From: Legionella sheltonii
Lineage (GTDB): Bacteria; Pseudomonadota; Gammaproteobacteria; Legionellales; Legionellaceae
Assembly: GCF_026191355.1 (NCBI RefSeq)
Contig: NZ_JAPHOQ010000019.1
Location: 1 to 64,000, forward strand
Length of the DNA stretch: 64,000 nt
Reading direction: 5' to 3'
Shown: positions 19,189 through 28,640 of the stretch, piece after piece
How positions within the stretch are numbered: position 1 is the stretch's first letter
Layout: each line of letters begins with the position of its first letter
Position numbers and translations under genes: made by a program
The notes under the pieces: model-generated
The model's database searches: none
The model's input: the letters and a program-made list of their open reading frames with translations, nothing else
Told to the model about the DNA's origin: nothing

Positions 19189-20204
19189 TAATCTGTAGAT
19201 CTGGAATTAAAAGTTAAAATATAGCGAGAAGGATGTTCTGGATGATAACTAACACTTTTTAATTCTTTTGAATAATTATTATTGGTGAAATTTGCAATGG
19301 TTTTACACCAAAACTTCAAAGCAAGAACATTTTCAGGAATTACGCTTACCTCCCATTGCCCAGGATGAGTTTTCCAAAGTTCCTCGGCAATTTGAGCCGC
19401 TACACCTTTGCCTTGAAATTTTGCCAAAATAAAGAATTCTCCCATGTTCCATTGAGTAGTTGATGAAATGCCGATTTGATTCAGTAAGACAAAACCAGCA
19501 AGTTCATTTTCTACGAGGACAAGAAATGCTTTCCGAGTAGGGTCCTCAAAATAAATTTTAAAATCGAAACTTTCATAAAGACCTTCCTTTGGACAAGCCC
19601 AATCATCGGAGATAAATCCACAATAACGTGACATATCGTAAACATAAAAACGGGCCATATTTTGAATGGTTCGATAATCCTTGATAGAAGCCGGTCGAAG
19701 AAATGGATGAAAGGGCTCGAGTTTATTTTCTTGGATTTTATTATCCAAAATTAAGGACATATAAACCATATTCCATTGATAGCCAGCAGGCTTTAAATTA
19801 AAAAGTGGTTGGAATCCCTGACGCTCATAGAATCTATAGGTATTTAAATAATTCGCATCCCGTTCATCTGGAGATAAGGTTTCAACAGTGATTGTAAGTG
19901 CTGATTGAGCTACTGCATATCTAATTGCTTCCCGCATTAATGCATATCCAAGACCCTGTCCATGGAATTGACGAAGAATTCCGATCCAAAAAATACTCCC
20001 ATTTCTTGGATATGGAAATTCTAAACAGAGGAGTCCTACATACCTCTTATTTACATTTACTGCAAAATTGATGTGCTCTTTTACTCCATTTACATAGTAC
20101 TCATTGCATTCAGGTAGACCAAACCATTCTGGTAAATCGATAGTAATTTCCCTACATAACTGTTCAGCAACATTTGGTTGTACCTGATCTATTTGATAGT
20201 TCAT
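19158..20204 (-). CDS. Tandem GNAT N-acetyltransferase, 3' end altered by IS
   Basis: This 348-residue protein has two acetyltransferase domains. Domain one (about 1-150) has the acetyl-CoA loop RQFHGQGLGYAL, and domain two (about 170-335) has KFQGKGVAAQI. Removing the adjacent insertion sequence and one copy of its 7-bp duplication restores ...AGA TCT ACA GAT TAG. The native protein therefore ended Arg-Ser-Thr-Asp, and the present ORF carries ten extra residues read from the insertion sequence. The enzyme is probably still functional. Its substrate is unknown. Confidence 0.82.
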   Translation of the reverse strand: MNYQIDQVQPNVAEQLCREITIDLPEWFGLPECNEYYVNGVKEHINFAVNVNKRYVGLLCLEFPYPRNGSIFWIGILRQFHGQGLGYALMREAIRYAVAQSALTITVETLSPDERDANYLNTYRFYERQGFQPLFNLKPAGYQWNMVYMSLILDNKIQENKLEPFHPFLRPASIKDYRTIQNMARFYVYDMSRYCGFISDDWACPKEGLYESFDFKIYFEDPTRKAFLVLVENELAGFVLLNQIGISSTTQWNMGEFFILAKFQGKGVAAQIAEELWKTHPGQWEVSVIPENVLALKFWCKTIANFTNNNYSKELKSVSYHPEHPSRYILTFNSRSTDYSCYAHDLVV

Positions 20205-20238
20205 TCTTTATACCCTATGGTCTTACTTTAATAAGCTT

Positions 20239-21183
20239 TTATACACTAGAGTTAATGGGCACGAAATCTAATTGTCTTAGTTTGGGGGTTAATGTGGTAA
20301 TTCCTTGATGTTCATTACCATTACCATGCACTAGTATTATAGCTCCTGGAGTAATGGGCTGGTTTTTTGCTATCCAAGCATCAGCACCTAAAGGGATTAA
20401 GCCAAACTTCTTGATTTTCCTAATTAATTTTTTATTGGCAATAAGACCAGGGAATCTAAAGAAAATGGAAGGCACTTGATTTTGTTCTAAAAGATATTTT
20501 TCCGTTAACAGAATTTCACTCTCTTCATTAATCATCTTCGATAAAAGAAAGTTATTGGCATAGGGCAAATCATCGTAATAAGGATGACTAAAGGAGTGAT
20601 TGACCCAAGTAATTGTTAATTGTTTTTTTGCTTGTAGATCCAATAGGTATTGAAACTCGTTTTGATGCATCAATAACCACAATCCAGACATCGATATAGC
20701 CACAGGAATAGGTTTTTTATTAGATAAACTCGCTAATTGATCAAAAAACTCTTTTTCAAAGGGTACAGAAGATTGGCACATATCTATAGTTAATATATTG
20801 CCTAAAATAGTACTTTTAGCATGGGTTAAACCATAATTTTCCATGACATAGGGTTTTGAGGTGTATTTTTGCAGTAATTGATAATAATTGGTACTTGCAA
20901 TCTGCCACTGGGCATAATCACCAAGGCGGTTACTATTTTTCCCATCAGTAAGGGATATTTCGGTGATTGGTACAACACCGGTATCTAAGTTATCGGTATT
21001 AACCATTAAAAATGAAGGAATGTTATTTCTTTTGAAGGTACGAAGAGCAATCGAAAGAGTCCCATCTTTCGTATAAACCGGTATATAGGTTCGTTGATAA
21101 TCAGTAATCGTAATGTTTTCAGAGTATAAAATTGTTGAACTACAAATTAATGCAATATAAAAGCTGATTTTTAAAAATTTCAT
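20239..21183 (-). CDS. Secreted polysaccharide deacetylase-family protein
   Basis: This 314-residue protein has an N-terminal signal peptide (MKFLKISFYIALICSSTILYS). The NodB-like motifs appear in order: TIDMCQSS (Asp motif, about 132), NHSFSHPY (metal-binding His pair, about 196-203), FFRFPG (about 247-252), and ILVHGN near the C-terminus. The family removes acetyl groups from chitin-like polymers or peptidoglycan. A periplasmic or exported role on the cell's own envelope is plausible. It is divergent from the histidine kinase gene, with 210 bases between them. Confidence 0.75.
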   Translation of the reverse strand: MKFLKISFYIALICSSTILYSENITITDYQRTYIPVYTKDGTLSIALRTFKRNNIPSFLMVNTDNLDTGVVPITEISLTDGKNSNRLGDYAQWQIASTNYYQLLQKYTSKPYVMENYGLTHAKSTILGNILTIDMCQSSVPFEKEFFDQLASLSNKKPIPVAISMSGLWLLMHQNEFQYLLDLQAKKQLTITWVNHSFSHPYYDDLPYANNFLLSKMINEESEILLTEKYLLEQNQVPSIFFRFPGLIANKKLIRKIKKFGLIPLGADAWIAKNQPITPGAIILVHGNGNEHQGITTLTPKLRQLDFVPINSSV

Positions 21184-21393
21184 TAATAATCAATGATAAT
21201 TTCAGGTGTTAACTAGTTTAAATTGTTGTGAAATGAAACACAAATGTCACTTTTTCCTAAGTCTAAATAATGATTTTTCTATGGGATTAACCTTACAAAA
21301 CCCGTTTATATTTTAATTAAGTATGGGATACCCTTAGTTCATTATTATTGGAAATGTACTAGTATTGAACTAAGGGAATATCAATTGCTCTAA

Positions 21394-23142
21394 GTGCTTG
21401 CCATGTTGACCCAATTAATCAATTATTTTATTCCAGAAAAGATTAAAGCACGTCGTGAAGATTATTTTCGCGCCAAAAATATTCTTGGTGGCGTCATAAT
21501 TGCCGCTACCTCAGCGCCTATTTTTGCATTTTTTTATTATTTTTTGGGCGCAAAGGCTGCTGCTTTGGTGATTTTACTCGAAGGGGCTTGTATTGTAGGT
21601 GCCGCATTTATATTAAAGAATTCAGGATCGGTATTTTGGACACGTGAGCTCATTGTTGGTAGTTTAGCGCTAAGTTTATTTTGGCTGGGTTATACTACTG
21701 GGGGAATATCTGCACCGGCAACATTTTGGCTCGCTTTACCGCCCATCACAGCATTCTTTTTTGGTGGAATTAAATCAGGGATCTTTTCGGCTTGTGTATG
21801 CAGCATAGCGGTAATCTTGATCTATGGTTTAGGATTCTTTGCCTTCTTAACGCCCTCATTACCGATTGTGCACTCCCCACTTTTGGACATAATATCCATT
21901 TTGGGTTTGTTGTTCATTATTTTATGTTTGGCTTATTTTTATGACAAAAGAGCTTTAGAGTTTATAAAGAGTCTAGAGGATGCATTAAATAAAGAACAAG
22001 ACATTATAAAAGAATTGGAAGTGCGAACTCGATCTTTGCAAGATCAGAAAGCTGTGACTGAAATAGAGCGATCATCTAAAAATTTATTACACAATGTTTT
22101 AGAAAGTTCGCGAGAATATTCCATCATAGCCACCAACTTGACCGGTGATATTTTAATTTGGAATAAGGGTGCGTTTTATAATTATGGATATACAGCAGAA
22201 GAAGTTGTGGGTAAGGCAAATCTTGAGATGCTCCATACACCTGAATATATTAACTCAGGGCAATATAAACGGTTTTTAGAAAAAGTGAACATGGAAAGTG
22301 AGGCTGAAGAGTTTATCGAACGCATTCGCAAAGACGGTTCTCATTTTATTGCCTCGGTTGTAATGACGATGCGCAAGGATGATGAAGGCAAACCAATTGG
22401 TTATCTCAACATTTCACACAATATTACCCAGCAGAAACGCTTAGAAGAGCAATTGATTAAAATTAATAAAGAATTAGAGCAATTCGCCTACATTGTTTCA
22501 CATGATTTAAAGGCACCTCTGCGTGCGATTGAACTGCTTTCTACTTGGATTGAGGAAGATAGTGGTGATAAATTAGATGAGCAAGGTAGGAAGAGTTTTG
22601 CTTTATTACGCAGTCGTGTGAAACGCATGTCAAATTTAATATCAGGCGTTTTAGGTTATTCACGAGTTGGATATACAGAAAAGAAAATACAAACAGTCAA
22701 TACTAAGGATCTTATAAAAGGGATAATTGAAACCCTAGATCCTGCTAAAAGTTTTAATATTCATTATACTGAACATCTTCCAACACTACATGCTGATGAA
22801 ATTCAATTAAGTCAAATTTTTTCTAATTTAATTGATAACAGTATGAAACATCACCATAAAAAAGCAGGTAACATTGATATTGATGCTAAAGGGATTGACG
22901 ACTTTTATGAGTTTTCTATTAAGGATGATGGCCCTGGCATCGAATCGGAATACCATGAAAAAATTTTTACCATATTTCAAACCCTAAGAGGGCGTGATGA
23001 ATTTGAAAGTACAGGCGTGGGTTTAACCATTGTAAAGAAAATCATTGAATTAAATGGTGGAAAAATAAGGGTGTATTCAGAATTAGGCAAGGGCACCACT
23101 TTTTATTTTACTTGGCCTAAGAAACCCAAAAAATCAGAGTAA
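21394..23142 (+). CDS. Membrane PAS sensor histidine kinase
   Basis: This 582-residue protein starts at GTG 21394 (ATG at 21403 is an alternative). About six membrane segments occupy residues 25-185 without a large periplasmic loop, which suggests a MASE-like sensing domain. A coiled coil (195-225), a PAS domain (about 232-350), a HisKA domain with phospho-acceptor His370 (IVSHDLKAPLRA) and a HATPase domain with N box, DDGPGIE and GVGLTIVKKI follow. No response regulator lies next to it, so it is an orphan kinase here. The signal is unknown. Confidence 0.9.
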   Translation: MLAMLTQLINYFIPEKIKARREDYFRAKNILGGVIIAATSAPIFAFFYYFLGAKAAALVILLEGACIVGAAFILKNSGSVFWTRELIVGSLALSLFWLGYTTGGISAPATFWLALPPITAFFFGGIKSGIFSACVCSIAVILIYGLGFFAFLTPSLPIVHSPLLDIISILGLLFIILCLAYFYDKRALEFIKSLEDALNKEQDIIKELEVRTRSLQDQKAVTEIERSSKNLLHNVLESSREYSIIATNLTGDILIWNKGAFYNYGYTAEEVVGKANLEMLHTPEYINSGQYKRFLEKVNMESEAEEFIERIRKDGSHFIASVVMTMRKDDEGKPIGYLNISHNITQQKRLEEQLIKINKELEQFAYIVSHDLKAPLRAIELLSTWIEEDSGDKLDEQGRKSFALLRSRVKRMSNLISGVLGYSRVGYTEKKIQTVNTKDLIKGIIETLDPAKSFNIHYTEHLPTLHADEIQLSQIFSNLIDNSMKHHHKKAGNIDIDAKGIDDFYEFSIKDDGPGIESEYHEKIFTIFQTLRGRDEFESTGVGLTIVKKIIELNGGKIRVYSELGKGTTFYFTWPKKPKKSE

Positions 23143-23328
23143 TTCCTTGGCCTGGAATTTCATTTTCATGCCTTGATTGAGTGTTCGCAGCATCAAGAAC
23201 AAGAAGAAAATTTCTTTTTTGAGTTGAAATAGTACCTGGTTGCTTGCCACAGTAATAGTGTTGTTATTACATATAATTTCATCTATTCTGGGACATTTCA
23301 TCTATAAAAACAGACTTAAAATAAGAGT

Positions 23329-24345
23329 ATGACACTATCTACCAAAGCGATTCTGGGCGCACTAGGAAAACCCACTGCCTCAATAAAAGAATTTCCCATT
23401 GATCCCAATGAACTTACAACGGAATATGCGCTTGCGGAAGCGATTGATGCACAGCATGTGTCTCTGCAAGATACCGATATGGTGGTCATTCTTTCCGGAC
23501 GTAGTGGATTTTTTGGTAACTATTTAGAGGTGGCAGCTGATAAATTTGTTTTATGTGAAAACGAATACGATAAAACCGACACGGTACGTCGAATGGAATA
23601 TGGAATTAACATCGCAAAGCAATGTACACAAAACAATCTTAAAAACGGCATTACTAAACCTGTTTATATTTATTTCAATGGAGTTCAGCGACAAAATGAG
23701 GAGCTGAGGACAATATTGAAAGCAAAAGGAGCGTTCAATGGGTATCCTGCCGCTTTATTTATTATTGATGCGATTCCGTTTGACAATACTCTTGGGCAAG
23801 TTCTTGGGTTAAGTCGATTTCTTGATACGCACTGGAGCCGCTTTTGTAAAACCCACAATTTATCTCGTTCGCCAAATCTGGTTATTTGTACCAGTAGCTA
23901 TCATGTTCCTCGAGTCACGCTTGCTCATGGGGCAAACTCCCCTTTACTCACCGCTACTTTTTGGCACAACCAACCTGGGTTAGTAAAAAAATTATCTCAT
24001 AATATGCAGAACTATATTTTAAATCCCGGTGAGATTCTTAAAAAATCGAGTATAGTGGTATTGGGTTGCGACCGACAAATTACGGCCAACCCATGCTGGG
24101 AAAAAGATTTAAAAGGGGATATGGAAGCCCGGGTACGCTATTCATTTTTACAAAAAGTTCCCTCCATTGCCCAAAAGCGTGCTGATAATGATGTGACGGT
24201 TAAAAGCGCCCTGGTTTTAAACAGTTTTTATAATCTGCTCAAAGAGCGGGTATTTTTTGAAACGATGAGCGATCAGAAACCCAACAAGGAGCAAGTAAGT
24301 CGGGATAAGGAAGATACAAGCAATATTTCGCTCACAATACAGTAG
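23329..24345 (+). CDS. DUF218/YdcF-like protein
   Basis: This 338-residue soluble protein has features of the DUF218 (ElyC/SanA/YdcF) fold: an N-terminal strand VVILSGRSG (about 51-59), a charged helix with TDTVRRMEYGINIAK, and CTSSYHVPRVTLA (about 188-200), resembling the T(S/D)xxHxxR motif of the family. Family members bind nucleotide-like ligands or act in envelope biogenesis. Unlike ElyC there is no membrane anchor. The start has only a weak ribosome binding site. It is transcribed alone, with a hairpin downstream. Confidence 0.5.
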   Translation: MTLSTKAILGALGKPTASIKEFPIDPNELTTEYALAEAIDAQHVSLQDTDMVVILSGRSGFFGNYLEVAADKFVLCENEYDKTDTVRRMEYGINIAKQCTQNNLKNGITKPVYIYFNGVQRQNEELRTILKAKGAFNGYPAALFIIDAIPFDNTLGQVLGLSRFLDTHWSRFCKTHNLSRSPNLVICTSSYHVPRVTLAHGANSPLLTATFWHNQPGLVKKLSHNMQNYILNPGEILKKSSIVVLGCDRQITANPCWEKDLKGDMEARVRYSFLQKVPSIAQKRADNDVTVKSALVLNSFYNLLKERVFFETMSDQKPNKEQVSRDKEDTSNISLTIQ

Positions 24346-24373
24346 GATTTACCAATAGATTAAAGATCATAAA

Positions 24374-24416
24374 AAGCTCCCTATTTATCATTGCTTAGAT
24401 AAAGAGTTAGGAGCTT
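24374..24416 (+). terminator. Hairpin downstream of the DUF218-like gene
   Basis: AAGCTCC at 24374-24380 pairs with GGAGCTT at 24410-24416, and inner bases TTTATC/GATAAA extend the stem with a bulge. There is only a short T tract afterwards, so termination strength is uncertain. Confidence 0.4.
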
Positions 24417-24499
24417 GATATTGTTCTTTAGAAAGTATGGTATGAATCATTTGAGCTGTTAGGGGTAACCTAATGATTCTAAGTTATTAGGATTTCTTC

Positions 24500-25504
24500 A
24501 TGGAATTTTTTAAATCAGTTTTAAATGGCGTTGGATCAGGAGCCGGTGTTGCATGGCCAGTGTTTGGAATAGTTTTTACTTTATTCGGTGGGGCGGTTGC
24601 TAGCCTTTTTTCTTTAACTTTGGGGATTATTTCAATTTCTTTATTTTTTGCTGTTGGCATTCCTATTTTTTATTTTTCGTATCAAGAAATGAAAAATGAA
24701 GAAGGAAGATTTCAAGAGCAATTAGATAAAAATCAACAAAAATTATTAACAGATATTCAGGACTATCTAAATAGCATTTATCGGTATGCGCTGCATGAAA
24801 AAAATAAAACGGATGTTCATGAAATATTCGCCCGAATCCTCAACATGGATCTCAATAAAATTGCCCATGAGGATGCGCGATCACCTTTATATCTGATCCT
24901 GTCGCTTCTCTATGAGGAATATCAATTAAAGCAAACTATTCCTAATAATAAAGTTATCTTAGAACATCTTGTTCATAAAATATCCCTATCTCCTGTGCCC
25001 TTAGCTCAAAAATTGGTTCCTCCATTTTTTACTTTTGTTGGTACTTTTGGTTCTATCACAGGGTGTAGCGCCGGTGTTTCAGGGGTGTTGACAGGCATGG
25101 GATTGTTTTCAAGTTTTGCTGCCTTTCCTTTATTAGGATGGGGAATTTTAGCCTTTGCATTAATTAGTGGCATTGCAATGGCTTCTGAATCCATTGCTAA
25201 AGCGAGTGAGCGTTTTAAAAAGAAAGAGTTAAATCAAACAATAAAAAATATGCATAGTCAATTAAGCAAGGCAACCATTGAACGTGATTTAACTGCAAGA
25301 TTATACAGTACGTTCACTTCATTAAAGGAGCTGGGTGAAGAAGAAAGAGTAGCGGATCTCAACCAACCTATCTTACCCCATCCTTTTTTTAATCGCGCAA
25401 GCGAAAAGCAGAATAAATTGACTTTTTCATCTTTTGTTAATCTAAAACAATCGCACTCTGGCAATTCACAAGATGATGACCCTCTTTTTTATAGTCCTTC
25501 TTAA
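24500..25504 (+). CDS. Membrane-spanning hypothetical protein, effector candidate
   Basis: This 334-residue protein has paired hydrophobic segments near the N-terminus (about 12-60) and again at about 175-225 (rich in Gly and Ala). A helical cytosolic stretch lies between them, and a polar C-terminal tail ends SHSGNSQDDDPLFYSPS. Two hydrophobic hairpins plus a polar or acidic tail are common in Legionella proteins targeted to host membranes, but no family is recognised. It lies immediately before the dnaA upstream region. AGGA eight bases before the ATG supports the start. Confidence 0.55.
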   Translation: MEFFKSVLNGVGSGAGVAWPVFGIVFTLFGGAVASLFSLTLGIISISLFFAVGIPIFYFSYQEMKNEEGRFQEQLDKNQQKLLTDIQDYLNSIYRYALHEKNKTDVHEIFARILNMDLNKIAHEDARSPLYLILSLLYEEYQLKQTIPNNKVILEHLVHKISLSPVPLAQKLVPPFFTFVGTFGSITGCSAGVSGVLTGMGLFSSFAAFPLLGWGILAFALISGIAMASESIAKASERFKKKELNQTIKNMHSQLSKATIERDLTARLYSTFTSLKELGEEERVADLNQPILPHPFFNRASEKQNKLTFSSFVNLKQSHSGNSQDDDPLFYSPS

Positions 25505-25669
25505 TGACTTCTTATTTCATGTGCACTCACGTTATTTTTCATAGTGTTCTTGATTATTATTCTGAGACTGCATCCCTTGAGCAGGCATTTATTTTATGAA
25601 AGAACGGTAATTTAGTGAACTCCCATTTTTTCAAGAACATGCAAGTCTTTTGTGCTGGAGTTAGGGAAA

Positions 25670-25850
25670 ATATCCACACTTTTTTTGTGGATAACTTTTC
25701 TTTATTCCAAAGCCTGAGTATAATTTGCTTGCAGCAGCACCTTAGTGAACTGAAGAAGTTTCTACTTCTCCACTTCTGCGAAGTAATTTTCATGCTTAAT
25801 TATCTTGCTGTCCAGGTACTTTCAGTGGCATATTTAAATGCTGTGGATAA
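25670..25850. other. Putative oriC / DnaA-box cluster upstream of dnaA
   Basis: Perfect DnaA boxes (TGTGGATAA) lie at 25686-25694 and 25842-25850, and a one-mismatch box (ATATCCACA) lies at 25670-25678. The first two form an inverted pair (TATCCACA-N7-TGTGGATA). The surrounding 25505-25899 stretch is A+T-rich and carries no accepted gene. It is either the origin or the DnaA-controlled dnaA promoter. Only three boxes are visible, fewer than in a typical origin. Confidence 0.55.
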
Positions 25851-25899
25851 TTAGTTTTAATATTCTTTTTACCACCCTTCTTTGATGAGGAGTTAAGTT

Positions 25900-27282
25900 G
25901 TGTCAGCATCTGTTTGGCAAAAATGTTTAGGACTGTTACAAGATGAGTATTCTGCTCAACAATTTAATACCTGGTTGCGTCCTTTACAGGCTCATACAGA
26001 TGAGCAACGTTTTATTTTATTTGCCCCGAATCGATTTGTTGTGGATTGGGTAAAAAAACATTTTTTTTCTCGAATCGAAGAATTAATTAAACAATTTTGT
26101 GGTGATGAGATTAAATCAATATCCATCGAAATTGGCAGCAAGACTTCCAGTACCGACTCTGAGTCGAGCTCTTCGGGTTCATTTTCATCTGAAGTAAAAG
26201 CATCTGCACCAACGAATTCTACCGAAATTAAGGCAGTACCCAAAAAAGCGGTTGATTATAAAAGCAGCCACTTAAATAAAAAATTTGTTTTTGAAAGCTT
26301 TGTTGAAGGCAATTCCAACCAGCTTGCTCGTGCTGCCTCCATGCAGGTGGCGGAGCGACCTGGTGATGCATATAATCCCTTATTCATTTACGGCGGGGTG
26401 GGTTTAGGAAAAACACATCTGATGCATGCTATTGGTAATGCCATACTAAAAAATAATCCTGATGCCAAAATTCTTTATTTGCATTCTGAACGTTTTGTCG
26501 CAGATATGGTTAAGGCTATTCAGACTAATTCAATCAATGAGTTTAAACGCTTTTATCGCTCTTTAAATGCATTGCTTATTGATGACATCCAGTTTTTTGC
26601 CGGTAAAGACCGATCGCAAGAAGAATTTTTCCATACCTTTAACGCATTATTGGAAGGACAACAGCAAATCATCTTAACGAGTGATCGATACCCTAAAGAA
26701 ATTGAGGGGATGGAAGAACGATTAAAGTCTCGGTTTGGTTGGGGATTAACTGTTGCTGTTGAGCCACCTGAGCTTGAAACTCGCGTTGCTATTTTGATTA
26801 GCAAGGCAGAGCAGTCCAATATCGATTTGCCTTATGAAGTTGCATTCTTTATTGCAAAACGGATTCGTTCTAATGTTAGAGAGCTCGAAGGTGCTTTACG
26901 CAGGGTTATTGCTAATGCTCATTTTACAGGTAAACCAATTACTATTGAATTTGTTCATGAAGCCTTACGTGACCTTTTGGCACTACAGGATAAATTAGTT
27001 ACGATTGAAAACATTCAAAAGACAGTGGCTGAGTATTATAAGGTCAAGGTGGCTGATATACTGTCAAAACGACGTAGTCGCTCTATTGCACGGCCTAGAC
27101 AAATGGCTATGGCTTTAAGTAAAGAGTTAACCAACCATAGTCTGCCTGAAATTGGGGATCATTTTGGTGGTCGTGATCACACAACGGTTATTCATGCCTG
27201 CAGAAAGGTTAAGGAATTGGTTCAGGATGACAGTGATTTTGCTGAAGATTATAAAAATTTAATGCGTATTTTATCTTCTTAA
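25900..27282 (+). CDS. dnaA: Chromosomal replication initiator DnaA
   Basis: This 460-residue protein starts at GTG with GAGGAG seven bases upstream. Domain I covers about 1-80, followed by a Ser-rich variable linker (82-110). The AAA+ domain has Walker A GGVGLGKT at 165-172 and Walker [10 protein letters not shown]. The C-terminal DNA-binding domain has the DnaA signature [10 protein letters not shown] at about 424-433. It opens oriC by binding DnaA boxes. It is the first gene of dnaA-dnaN-recF-gyrB, with a 254-base gap before dnaN. Confidence 0.98.
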   Translation: MSASVWQKCLGLLQDEYSAQQFNTWLRPLQAHTDEQRFILFAPNRFVVDWVKKHFFSRIEELIKQFCGDEIKSISIEIGSKTSSTDSESSSSGSFSSEVKASAPTNSTEIKAVPKKAVDYKSSHLNKKFVFESFVEGNSNQLARAASMQVAERPGDAYNPLFIYGGVGLGKTHLMHAIGNAILKNNPDAKILYLHSERFVADMVKAIQTNSINEFKRFYRSLNALLIDDIQFFAGKDRSQEEFFHTFNALLEGQQQIILTSDRYPKEIEGMEERLKSRFGWGLTVAVEPPELETRVAILISKAEQSNIDLPYEVAFFIAKRIRSNVRELEGALRRVIANAHFTGKPITIEFVHEALRDLLALQDKLVTIENIQKTVAEYYKVKVADILSKRRSRSIARPRQMAMALSKELTNHSLPEIGDHFGGRDHTTVIHACRKVKELVQDDSDFAEDYKNLMRILSS

Positions 27283-27536
27283 TACATAAAATGAGACGGT
27301 ACTAAAGTAGGGCATGGCTAAATCCTCATTTAGGCGGCGTGTGTCTATAGGTTTGTTTTTATTTAATCCTGCTTCATGCCCTAGTTCTGAGCGCTACGAG
27401 TAAGTTAAGAAAACTGCCTACGTCGCCCGACGTGTTCGTGGGGCGTATTGGGTCAGGGCTTATTTTAACAGAATGACAGTGCGTTGGGACTGGGTACGTG
27501 AGGTGTTTGTTAGTTAGCTGAATATGGAGTTCTATC

Positions 27537-28640
27537 TTGTTTGAATTCGCTATAAAAAAAGAAGACTTACTTGCCCCAATACTTACCGTGGCAGGTGCTG
27601 TAGATAAAAAACAATCCTTAGCTATTTTGTCGAACTTTTACTTTAAATTAGCAGATGGCTTATTGAACATCACAGCTACCGACTTAGAAATCGAAATTTC
27701 CGCACAAGTTGCTTGCGAGTCCGGATCACAGACTGGCAGTATTACGGTGCCTGCTAAAAAATTTATTGATATTTTTCGTTCTTTAGATGATCAAGCGACA
27801 CCTAATGTGATAGTGGACAATGGCCTTTTAACTATTAAGCAAGGACGAAGTTCGTTTAAGCTAGCGACCTTACCTGCTGATAGTTATCCACTGAGTGAAG
27901 ATGAGTGTAATGAAGTTGAATTAACTATCCCCCGTTTGGTTTTACTCAAACTGCTGCAATCCACTCATTTTGCCATGGCACAGCAAGATGTCCGTGTTTT
28001 CCTTAATGGCTTATTTCTTGATTTTGAACCTAATCTTATTTCTGCTGTTGCAACGGATGGGCATAGAATGGCAATTTGCCGTCATCAATGTTCTAACTTG
28101 AGTGAAAAAAAACTATTGTTACCCAAAAAGGGAATTCAAGAGTTGTTACGACTTCTTAATAGCATTGATGATGAAGAAGTTTTACTGGCTGCCGGTAAAT
28201 CACATTTTAAATTAGTGTCACGTCAGTTTGTATTTTTGTCCAAATTAATAGAAGCACGCTTCCCTCCTTATAATAAGGCAATTCCTAAAAATCAGGACAA
28301 ACAAATCATTATCGATTGTTCTGTGTTTAAACGTTCGTTGTCTCGGATTGTTATTTTGGCTCATGAAAAATCTAGAGCGGTTATGCTCCACCTACAACCG
28401 GGCATGCTCACTTTAATAGCCAACAATAATGAACAGGAAGAGGCTGTAGAATCTTTAATTGCTGAAACTCAGGGCGATGAATTAAAAATTGGCTTGAACG
28501 CCACGTACTTACTTGATGTGCTTTCTCATTTTGGGGAAGGACAAATCCGTTTATCCTTATCCAATACAGACAGCAGTATTTTAATTGAGTCTTTAGCTGA
28601 CGATAATTACCAATATATTATTATGCCCATGAAGATATGA
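27537..28640 (+). CDS. dnaN: DNA polymerase III beta sliding clamp
   Basis: This 367-residue protein has three clamp domains and ends YQYIIMPMKI, close to the usual beta C-terminus (MPMRL). The start codon is TTG at 27537, with GGAG seven bases upstream. The N-terminus MFEFAIKKEDLLAPI fits the family. It forms the ring that tethers Pol III and the translesion polymerases encoded nearby. Its stop overlaps the recF start by four bases (ATGA). Confidence 0.97.
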   Translation: MFEFAIKKEDLLAPILTVAGAVDKKQSLAILSNFYFKLADGLLNITATDLEIEISAQVACESGSQTGSITVPAKKFIDIFRSLDDQATPNVIVDNGLLTIKQGRSSFKLATLPADSYPLSEDECNEVELTIPRLVLLKLLQSTHFAMAQQDVRVFLNGLFLDFEPNLISAVATDGHRMAICRHQCSNLSEKKLLLPKKGIQELLRLLNSIDDEEVLLAAGKSHFKLVSRQFVFLSKLIEARFPPYNKAIPKNQDKQIIIDCSVFKRSLSRIVILAHEKSRAVMLHLQPGMLTLIANNNEQEEAVESLIAETQGDELKIGLNATYLLDVLSHFGEGQIRLSLSNTDSSILIESLADDNYQYIIMPMKI

